DNA from: G963677085 sp963677085
GTDB taxonomy: Bacteria > Planctomycetota > Planctomycetia > Pirellulales > Thermoguttaceae
Reading direction: 5' to 3'
NCBI GenBank assembly: GCA_963677085.2
Contig: CAXXFH010000003.1
Location: forward strand, 434,001-498,000
DNA: 64,000 nucleotides
Part shown: positions 53,569 through 61,700 of the stretch, one piece after another
How the letters are laid out: every line of letters begins with the position of its first letter
Position numbering within the stretch: position 1 is the first letter of the stretch
Program-made: the position numbers and the translations under genes
Notes under the pieces: generated by a model
The model's input: the letters and a program-made list of their open reading frames with translations, nothing else
Told to the model about the DNA's origin: nothing
The model's database searches: none

Positions 53569-54112
53569 AAATCACACTACGGCGTGGATTTTTCCACGAT
53601 ATCGAAGAACTTAAGGTTGCCTTGAACTGTTGGCTCACCGTCGCCAGCACCCGTTATGGCCAAAGTGTATGTTGGATAGAAGACGCCAGCATGCGAGTCG
53701 AGATTCCACTTAACATATGCTAGCGGAACGTCTTTGCCAGTTGAGTCTGTGTATACAACCAATGTGATGAATGAAGCGTGATAGAGTGGTCCTCCTGGCT
53801 GGTCGAGCATCCATGCTGTTTGACCCTTGTTTTGAATTCCGGATGCGGGAAAATCTTGATAGGAACCATTTGCAAACCATTCAACTGTGTGTTGATTTGC
53901 CGTCCAATACGGCGTTGTGATATTTTCGCCTTCTTCATTCCCTGCCCCATCCAATTCCCAACCATTCGTGTTTATGCTGTTGACGATCTGAATAAAATGG
54001 ATCTCGTCGGCGCGAACGAAACTCAGTGGATCGGGCGTAAACTGAATACTGACATCGTATCCGCTTCATAAACCGCATTGGATTTCGCGGCGGGGTTTAG
54101 GGGGCTGAGGGA

Positions 54113-55705
54113 TCAGCGGGACCAGGGGCGGTAGGCATTGGGGTTGGACTTCAGCCAGAGGTCGGGCAGTAGCGAGGTGAGGGTGGTCTGGGAATGGCCT
54201 TCGGTGTTGCGCAGCTCGGCCATCCGTTGAATGACGTCGCGGAGATAGGCGAACGGCTCTGCCTGATTGGCTTTGCAGCTTGCCGTGAAGCTGTAGAGGA
54301 TCGCCGCGACCCGGCCGCCGTGATCGTTGCCCAGGAAGGTCCAATTCTTCCGCCCGATCGCGCATGCTCGCAACGTTCGTTCGGCCAGATTGTTGTCGAT
54401 CGACAGTTCGCCCTCTTCGCAGTACCGCTTGAGGCCTTCCCAACGCGGCAGCACGTAACCGATTGCTTGGCCCATGGGACTCTTCGGCAACACGCGATGC
54501 CGGGCCCCTTCGAGCCACGCGTGAAACTGGTCGAGGATCGGCAGTGAACTTTCGCGACGCCTTTTCCATCGCAGGGCGTGCCAACGCTCGCGATCGGCCG
54601 GGTTGCCGAAGTCGAATTGTCCGGTGTGCTGTTTCACCTCGCGTTCGACGCGGTACAATCGTCCCACGTAAGCCAACGCCACTTGCGCCTCCTCCGGTTT
54701 GGAAGTCTGGGCGTCAAAGAATTTTCGCCGCGCATGCGCCCAGCAGAGCACTTGCCGTACCTGGCCGTCGGCATAGATCCCGTCGTAGCCGGAAAACGCA
54801 TCTGCCTGAAGATAACCGCGATAGCTTTCCAGAAACCTGACCGGGCCGTCGCGTTTTCGGCTGGCCGTGTACTCGTAGATCGAGTACGGATTGCACCCGT
54901 CGCCGCAATAGACCCAGAACCGGCCCGTGCGACAGTGGGGCAATGCCGGATCGAGAACCTTCACCGGCGTGTCGTCGGTCCAAATCACGTGCGAGGATCG
55001 CACCCGTTCGACCATCAGGTCATACAGGGGCGAAAGCAACTCGGCGGTGGCGGCCGCCCAGCGGCAGAGCGTGCCCCGGGAGATTTCCGCGCCGTGCCGA
55101 AAAAACACGTCCTCCAGCCGATACAGCGAGAGGTGATCGGACCACTTGCCCACCACCAAGGCACTGAGCAGCCCGGGCCCGGCGGCGCTCTTGGGGATCG
55201 GCTTGGCCGGCGGCGGAGCGATTGACACGTGCTCCTGGCAGTGACAGCAGGCGTATTTGTAGCGGATGTGCTCGATCACCTTCAGCGACGCCGGCACGAA
55301 CTCCCATTGCTCGCTCGTTTCGCTGCCGATTCGCTGCCGAACTTCCCCGCAGCAGGGACAGGGCTTTTCGTCTTCCGCCAGATCGTGTTCGACTTGTTCA
55401 CGCGGCAGATCCGCAGGCAATGGCTTCCGCTTGCCGCGCCGACGCACGTGTCCCCTGGCGGGCGTTTCGCATGCCTCGCTTTGCTCGGGCACTTCTTGCC
55501 CGAGGTCGCCGCCGTCGAACAGCTCCAACTGGTTCGGGGCGCACTTCTCGCCACGCGGCCCGTAGCGGCTTCGCAGCAACTGGGCCGTATAGTGCCTTAG
55601 TTGTTCGAGCTCGCGCCGCAGCTCGATGATCGTGGCGTGTTGCTGCGAGGCAAGCTCCTTCAAGGTCGCCACGTCGTTCGGAAGAGAAGGGACATCCGTG
55701 CTCAT
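54113..55705 (-). CDS. tnpC: IS66 transposase TnpC
   Basis: 530 residues, full length. A coiled-coil start ('TLKELASQQHATIIELRRELEQLRHYTAQLLRSRYG') and a zinc finger CPCCGEV are followed by the catalytic domain: VIWTDDTPVKVLDP (first Asp), 'GYLQADAFSGYDGIYA' (second Asp), 'IDNNLAERTLRACAIGRKNWTFLGND' (Glu). This is the DDE enzyme of IS66. No damage seen. Confidence 0.96.
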   Translation of the reverse strand: MSTDVPSLPNDVATLKELASQQHATIIELRRELEQLRHYTAQLLRSRYGPRGEKCAPNQLELFDGGDLGQEVPEQSEACETPARGHVRRRGKRKPLPADLPREQVEHDLAEDEKPCPCCGEVRQRIGSETSEQWEFVPASLKVIEHIRYKYACCHCQEHVSIAPPPAKPIPKSAAGPGLLSALVVGKWSDHLSLYRLEDVFFRHGAEISRGTLCRWAAATAELLSPLYDLMVERVRSSHVIWTDDTPVKVLDPALPHCRTGRFWVYCGDGCNPYSIYEYTASRKRDGPVRFLESYRGYLQADAFSGYDGIYADGQVRQVLCWAHARRKFFDAQTSKPEEAQVALAYVGRLYRVEREVKQHTGQFDFGNPADRERWHALRWKRRRESSLPILDQFHAWLEGARHRVLPKSPMGQAIGYVLPRWEGLKRYCEEGELSIDNNLAERTLRACAIGRKNWTFLGNDHGGRVAAILYSFTASCKANQAEPFAYLRDVIQRMAELRNTEGHSQTTLTSLLPDLWLKSNPNAYRPWSR

Positions 55706-55804
55706 GTTTCTCTAGACGTAGCGACTCGCAAAATGGTTCCCCGGGATTCTGCCGCAAGGGAGGGATTTTTCCGCAAGGGGATCGTGAAAACCACCACGTG
55801 CCAA

Positions 55805-56164
55805 TCATGGCTCAGCCACGCCTCGATAGCGTCTTCGGCGCCTGACACTGGCCAGATCGATGCCTCCCAGCAGCAACGCCAGATCGGTGGGCGAAAGCCT
55901 GACCTGTTGCGTTGCTGCGTCGACGGCCGGCAATTGATAGGTTCCCTCTTCGAGCCGCTTGTACCAGATGGCCGGTCCGTCGGTGTCGAAGTAGAGCAGT
56001 TTGACGCGGTCGCGTCGCTTGTTGAGAAACACGTACAGCCCGCCGCGCAGCGGATCGCGCCCGAGATGTTCTTCGGCCATGCGAATCAGGCCGTCGAAGC
56101 TTCGCCGCATATCGGCCGACGGCACGCAGAGGTACACGTCCAACGGCAAGGAGAGACTCAACAT
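55805..56164 (-). CDS. tnpB: IS66 accessory protein TnpB
   Basis: 119 residues with the IS66 Orf2 hallmarks: 'VYLCVPSADMRRSFDGLIRMAEEHLGRDPLRGGLYVFLNKRRDRVKLLYFDTDG' and W-K-RLEEG. It overlaps the tnpA end by seven bases. Needed for IS66 transposition; mechanism unknown. Confidence 0.95.
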   Translation of the reverse strand: MLSLSLPLDVYLCVPSADMRRSFDGLIRMAEEHLGRDPLRGGLYVFLNKRRDRVKLLYFDTDGPAIWYKRLEEGTYQLPAVDAATQQVRLSPTDLALLLGGIDLASVRRRRRYRGVAEP

Positions 56165-56517
56165 GCGCGTCGTTCCAGATCGGCCACCAACGCGGCAACC
56201 CGGGGCAGGTCGGTTGTCGCCGGCAGACGCAACACGACACCGCTTGGCAAGACGAGTTCGATGGCGGCGGTCGCGGGCGGATCGGCGAGCGCCACCGGCA
56301 CGAACGTCGGACGGGGCAAGGGCTCTGCAGCCCGGCGCGGTTCGCTCTCTTGGCGACGGAGTTTCAATTCGCGCCGCCAGGCGTAGAACGACGCCTCGCT
56401 AAGCCGTTTTTGCCGACAAAACTCCCGAACCGTCTCTCCGCTTCGCACCTGTTGACGCACCAACTCCCTCCACATCGTCTCCTTTCGCAGGTCCCTGCGA
56501 TCCTTCCTCGCACTCAT
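56158..56517 (-). CDS. tnpA: IS66 accessory protein TnpA (HTH)
   Basis: 119 residues. The N-terminal helix-turn-helix 'LVRQQVRSGETVREFCRQKRLSEASFYAWRRELK' matches IS66 Orf1, and the C-terminal strand region has 'IELVLPSGVVLRLP'. First gene of the element, about 80 bases from the right end. Confidence 0.93.
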   Translation of the reverse strand: MSARKDRRDLRKETMWRELVRQQVRSGETVREFCRQKRLSEASFYAWRRELKLRRQESEPRRAAEPLPRPTFVPVALADPPATAAIELVLPSGVVLRLPATTDLPRVAALVADLERRAC

Positions 56518-57170
56518 GACAAGTCTCCTGAAGTTCGGTAATCATGCCCGACTTCAGATTATCACACGCGCCAAGATGCGGTTTGTGGAACGGATACCTG
56601 ACATCCACGTAGTTCTTGTCCTTGGACAAAACGCCCCTGATCCGAAAAGTCCCTGATTGGACTTTGATCGTCTGGACCTCGTAAACCGTTTTTTTCCACT
56701 TCAGGTGGACACTATTCTGCGGCGTGCTTGCCCACTGGATACAAAACTCTGCCCACTCAGGGGCCATCGGATTATTTCCATCAAGGCCGGTCGAGTCCGT
56801 CCTATTCGTTGGGCTGTTCCCCACATACCGTCCGAGATTCGTGTCTCTTCCGTCAAACCCAATCGGATCTTCACTAATCCACCGCCCGACGTTTGCATCG
56901 TACCACCGGTTCCAGTTGTTCTGCAAGCCGGTGGCCGGGTCGAGGGCGCGGCCGGTGAAGGCGAAGAGGCAGTCGACGGCGGCGTTGGTTTCCGAGGTAA
57001 CCCGGCCGTAGGCGTCGTAGACGATGTGGTTGGCCACGGCGGTCGTGTCGGTTTCGGCGTCGTGGACGGCCAGGTCGCGGACGGTGCCGAGGTGGTCGGT
57101 TAGCGGCCAGAGGACCTGGCCGGGGGTGGATTGGTCGTAGGCGGTGGTGGAATCGCCCGTGGTGGGATCG

Positions 57171-57213
57171 CCCTCACCCCCGGCCCCTCTCCCGTAAACG
57201 GGCGAGGGGAGAA
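57171..57213. repeat. Intragenic palindromic repeat in the orphan RHS cassette
   Basis: CCCTCACCCCCGGCCCCTCT followed by CCCGTAAACGGGCGAGGGGAG. On the minus strand it reads SPVYGRGAGGEG. The same 41-bp unit occurs at 59678-59718 in the large RHS gene. Confidence 0.8.
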
Positions 57214-57320
57214 ACGGGTAGCACCGAAAGCTCTGCTTTCGGTGTCGCGTTAGCGGCAAGAAGCATTTCGTAGGAATTGGGGTGAAAATGCCTTTCGCCA
57301 AAATCCTCTTGTGCCTGTCG

Positions 57321-57352
57321 GTAGCCCCGATAGCTTTGCTATCGGGGCTACC
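57321..57352. repeat. Perfect hairpin GTAGCCCCGATAGC
   Basis: GTAGCCCCGATAGC-TTTG-CTATCGGGGCTAC. A smaller hairpin GCACCGAAAGCTCTGCTTTCGGTG lies at 57221. The stretch 57221-57670 between the orphan cassette and the next gene is a mosaic of short repeats and an RHS scrap (LNAGDTDVTQYAG near 57590) with no gene. Confidence 0.7.
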
Positions 57353-57670
57353 CGCTGCGAGACCACAAAAGGCATCCCTGCCGAAGTTTCGGCGGCTCCC
57401 TCCGCCGACCAGGGGCGTTCATTGCCACCCCCTGGATCCCCGGCTAGCCTCTTCTGCTGCTCTGGTGCGTTCCACGCGGATTGACAAAAAACAAAAAACT
57501 CGACCAATACGCCACCAACCAAGCCTTGACACCCGACGAGCTTTCATAGAAGGGGCACCCGGCGTATTGGGTAACGTCGGTGTCGCCGGCATTGAGCACA
57601 CCGAGATGGCTCATCCGAATTGAACTTCAAAACGCCTCTTGCCAGGGCACCGCTCGCAAGGGCACGAGTG

Positions 57671-58696
57671 TCACTTGTCAAGAGGTGTCCCCTTTCCGTT
57701 GATCCCATTCCCCTTCTTTTCATGCCTCGGAAAGCACGACGCCAACAAAAGAAAAAGCGAAACCGCCAACACCGAGATCGACAGACACTTTGGCCAATCC
57801 AGTCTTCTCGCGTCTAACATATCTTGAGTAATCGCTTCCCCGCCATTGGCTGTCAAAAGAGCCGCGATAATATCGCCTGGCAAATCTTGCGAAACAAGAC
57901 CACCGCTGCCATCACAAAACGCTACACATGCACCAGTTTCACGATAGATAACGCCGGTGGATAAGCAATGTGTACTTGAAATGCTCGTCCCTGATTTCTG
58001 ATTGATTCCCAAAATTGCGGAGTCGAATGATAGGTCATTGGGTTCCATCCAGTTAATCCTCGACTTAGCGACCTCCACGACTTGGATTGTTTCGTTCAGC
58101 TTGTCGCCAATACTATCGAGTGTCGTCACTCCCGAATCAGGCCACACCGTCCCATTCCCCACGACGGCCAAGTAACTTGTGTTCACAGAGGAAGCGGTAT
58201 CGGTGTTATTCGGACAAGCATATATGCCCGGCCTCAGAGCGGCTAGTTCGCGATTTTTCGGGCTGTTCCAAGGCTCACTCATATTGTACTGCGAATACAA
58301 CTCTTCCATTCCCAGGTAGGGTAGTATCAGAACGCGCCAACTATGCATCGGCTTCCCTGTCTTATCGCGAACACAAACGGGGGGAAAGGAGCCGTAGTCG
58401 CGGTGATAATTAAGTAAGGCAAGGCTTATTGCTCTAAGTCTGTGAACGCACATAGTCTGGCGAGACCACGCACTTGCGAAATTGACCAAAGGTAGAAACA
58501 ATGCAAGCAGACATACTGCCAGCAGTGCGATGCAACCTACTTTGATAACAGCAGTCCGTGTTGGATGAGCAGTGCAGACATACAGCACAGCACCAAAACC
58601 GCTTAAGATGACTACGCATCCAATCCAGCCGAAAGCCGCTCCTGAGGCGCACACCGAGACGATCATCAGCAACAATCTACCACAGCTCATACTCAT
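57671..58696 (-). CDS. Membrane-anchored DUF1559-like protein, candidate immunity protein
   Basis: 341 residues from ATG 58696 (GGAG five bases upstream). Three hydrophobic segments lie in the first 90 residues (about 8-28, 30-50, 60-85). Then a DUF1559-type domain: 'LRAISLALLNYHRDYGSFPP', GKPMHSWRVLILPYLGMEELYSQYN, 'EPWNSPKNRELAALRPGIYACP', and a late FCDGSGGLV. A final hydrophobic helix spans about 315-332. It lacks the pilin-like leader of normal DUF1559 proteins. It sits 32 bases downstream of the RHS toxin-like gene on the same strand, where an immunity gene is expected; that role is inference only. Confidence 0.65.
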   Translation of the reverse strand: MSMSCGRLLLMIVSVCASGAAFGWIGCVVILSGFGAVLYVCTAHPTRTAVIKVGCIALLAVCLLALFLPLVNFASAWSRQTMCVHRLRAISLALLNYHRDYGSFPPVCVRDKTGKPMHSWRVLILPYLGMEELYSQYNMSEPWNSPKNRELAALRPGIYACPNNTDTASSVNTSYLAVVGNGTVWPDSGVTTLDSIGDKLNETIQVVEVAKSRINWMEPNDLSFDSAILGINQKSGTSISSTHCLSTGVIYRETGACVAFCDGSGGLVSQDLPGDIIAALLTANGGEAITQDMLDARRLDWPKCLSISVLAVSLFLLLASCFPRHEKKGNGINGKGTPLDK

Positions 58697-58728
58697 GCGA
58701 ACTCCGCAGGTTACATCCCGACAAACCG

Positions 58729-61700
58729 CTACTTCCATCCCGGAGGGAGTTTCCATCCTTGAGGGAAGTCAAAAAAGATATGATCACTGCCCCCTAAAGC
58801 GCCCTGGTCCATGTAGAATGTGAGCGTTTTCCCATCGTTCCGTCGGATCACAACTTTAATTGCGAAATGGTCCGGAGAAAGTCCCAAGTTAGCACCTTGG
58901 GTGTCTATATCATCCCCACAGACGGAGATGTGCTTAAACTTCTCATCCAGAATCGCTTCAATAATTGGCAGACCAAAGCGGTGACACGTATCCCATCCGG
59001 CGGTCAGTTTCGTCCTAACTGGGTCACCGTTTCGGTCGTAATGGAGACATTCCGACAGGCACTCTACGATATTGAGCAACCTTACCACCTCTTTCTCAAG
59101 CGTGGCATCTCCCTTCGCAAATTGTATTATCTTGTTTTGGTCAGCCGTAGGAGCAGATTCCTTTGACAGAGAGTTTCCCGTAAGAACGTCACTCGGATCA
59201 GCACCATAGGTATCTGGAACCCAATACCATCTAATGATGGATCTCGAATTGGCCGCCTTAAGTTCTATCACCAAAACCTTGACGATGCGTAGTCCCGATG
59301 GATCAACGTAGTTTGTCGGCGAGTTGCCAGCGTAGCAATTGGTGTTCGAATCCCTACCCTCAAACCCAATCGGGTCTTCACTGATCCACCGCCCGACTTG
59401 TGCATCGTACCACCGGTTCCAGTTGTTTTGCAAGCCGGTGTTGTTGTCGATTGGTCTGCCGGTGAATCCGAAGAGGGAGTCGACGGCGGCGTTGGTTTCC
59501 GAGGTGACCCGGCCGTAGGCGTCGTAGACGATGTGGTTGGCCACGGTGGTCGTGCCGGTTTCGGCGTCGTGGACGGCTAGGTCGCGGACGGTGCCGAGGT
59601 GGTCGGTTAGTGGCCAGAGGACCTGGCCGGGGGTGGATTGGTCGTAGGCGGTGGTGGTTTCGCCCGTGGTGGGATCGCCCTCACCCCCGGCCCCTCTCCC
59701 GTAAACGGGCGAGGGGAGAAGCTGCTCATCGGCTAGGAGTTGGTCGACGGCGTTGGCTTGCCAGAGGTAACGATGGCTCAAATCCTCACCAGTTACGGCA
59801 CCCTCGCCTTCCGTTTCGAACTGCAGGACGATTTGGGTGCCGTCGTAGACGAAGCGGAGTTGGCGGTCGATTGTTCCGTCGCCATCCTCGTCGATGTTTT
59901 CGCCGATCCATCGGTTTTCGACATCGTACAGATAATCAACGACTTGCGTGGGATCGCCGCCGGCTTCGTCGCGCTCGGTCACCCGTACCAGGCGGCCTCG
60001 GTTGTCCCAGGCGTATTGGGTGACGTCGGTATCGCCGGCATTGAGCAGGCCGTCGCCGTTGACGTCGACGAACCGGGCCGTGCGGTTGCCCTCGGCGTCG
60101 TAGGCATACCAATAGGTGCCGTCGGAGAGCAACTGGTTGTCGGTTCCCGTCACATAGGTATCGCCGTTGGCCGTAATGCGGTTGCCGTTGGCGTCGTAGG
60201 CGTACGCCTCGTCGGCCTGGGCACTGGCGGAGCCAGTGGCACCCAAATAGGCGACGCCGACGAGTTGGCCGGTCGGGTCGTAACTGTACGTGGCCGTGCC
60301 GTCGATCGACGTGCAGGAGGTCAACAGGTCGACGGCCGCGTAGCTGCCTTCCAGCAGGGCCGTGGTGATCTCCGTGGTGTCGCAGACCGGCAGGATCCCG
60401 CCGGAGGGCAACCAGGAAGAAGAGGCTAGGGGCTGGGGGCTAGATGCTAGGGACGAATCAGTCTGATCACTGACCACTGTCCACTGTCCACTATCCGAAT
60501 ACGTCCAGGCGTAGGACGCCAGGATCGTCGCGCCTTGGTGGTAGACCAATTCGATGAGCCGTCCGGCCGTGTCGTAGCTGTAGTCGGCTTCGACGGCCAG
60601 TTGGCCGTCGAGGTAGCGGTCGACCGAGACGAGTTGGCCGGCGTCGTTGTAGGCCAAGTCGATCTGCTTCTCGGCCACGGCGTTGCCGCCGTCGATGCCG
60701 TGCTGGACGATCGAGACCAGGTTGCCGGAGGCGTCGTACGAATATTCGTCGACGTAGTCGGCCACGCCGTCGATCGTGGCGGAGGTGGCGGTCCGCAGCC
60801 CGGCGTCGTTGTACTGGTAGGCGAGCACGACGGTCGGGCCGTCGAGGCTCGATTCGGTCACGCTGGCCAACTGTCCGTCGTCGGTGTAGACGTAGGTGGT
60901 CGACGAGAAGTCGTCGGCCTCGGACGTGATCCGGCCTTCGGCGTCGTAGGTGTAGAGGATGGTGTTTTCGGCATTTTCGCCCGCGTCGGCGTCGGCCGTG
61001 TTGGCGTACCAGATTTCGGCGATGACGCGGTGCTCGCCGTCGTACTGGTAGACGCAGACCTCGCCGTTGCGGTCGGTGTAGCGGACCAGGTCGCCGGCGT
61101 CGTTGTACGTGTAGTACTGGCTGTTGCCGAGCGGGTCGACCTGTTCGGTCACCCGATCCTGCTCGTCGTAGACCCACTGGGTGGTGTTTTCGACCGGGTC
61201 GGTGAGGCTGGCCAGGTTGCCGGCCGTGTCGTAGCCGAACCGGGTAACGCCGGCATTGCCGTCGGTGAGGCTGGTCAGCCGACCGGCGGCGTCGAACGCG
61301 GCATTGCTCGGCGTCGCGGCCACGGCACCGAACGACGGCCCGCCGGTGCGGACCGGCTGGGAGAAGAGGGCCGACGCGGTGAGCGAGCCGAACGAGGTGG
61401 TCGCGGCGGGCGTCGCCAGGCTGAGCGGGCTGGCGTCGAGGGATACCGTCGCGGCAGACAACTCGCCGAGCGTGCTTTCGGCGGGCAGGCTCATCATCAT
61501 TCCCGTCGCCGAAAAGCTGTGGCTGAGGCCGCCGCCGCTGTGGCCGGTCATGGTGAGCCAGTTGGTCCAGGTGTAATCATCGGGTGTGTGGTAATGGTCC
61601 TCGTGATAGCCGGGCGAGGAAATCGTCCACTCGCCGTAGGAACTGGACTCACTTACTCCATTCCAGTTTTGCGTGCTACTTCCCCTTACTGTATTCGTGC

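Larger units (their letters stand above)
54057..56597 (-). mobile_element. IS66-family element, 2541 bp
   Basis: Terminal inverted repeats begin GTATCCG[C/T]T.CA.AAACCGCAT on both ends. An 8-bp target duplication CTGACATC is present (54049-54056 and 56598-56605), the length typical of IS66. Three genes (tnpA, tnpB, tnpC) are all intact. Excision in silico restores the RHS tip frame. Confidence 0.95.
53577..57220 (-). pseudogene. Orphan RHS C-terminal cassette, split by IS66
   Basis: From 57220 the frame encodes the end of an RHS core nearly identical to the large RHS gene upstream: 'PTTGDSTTAYDQSTPGQVLW', WPLTDHLGTVRDLAVHDAETD, 'GLQNNWNRWYDANVGRWISEDPIGFDGRDTN', then NSPTNRTDSTGLDG. A variable tip follows: 'EWAEFCIQWASTPQNSVHLKW', GTFRIRGVLSKDKNYVDV. 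There the IS66 element intervenes. Removing it and one CTGACATC copy gives YVDVSIQFTPDPLSFVRADEI and the tip continues to KFFDIVEKSTP at 53577. No start codon or RHS shell precedes it, so it is a displaced tip module as known from rhs loci. The tip shows no recognised toxin motif. Confidence 0.8.
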
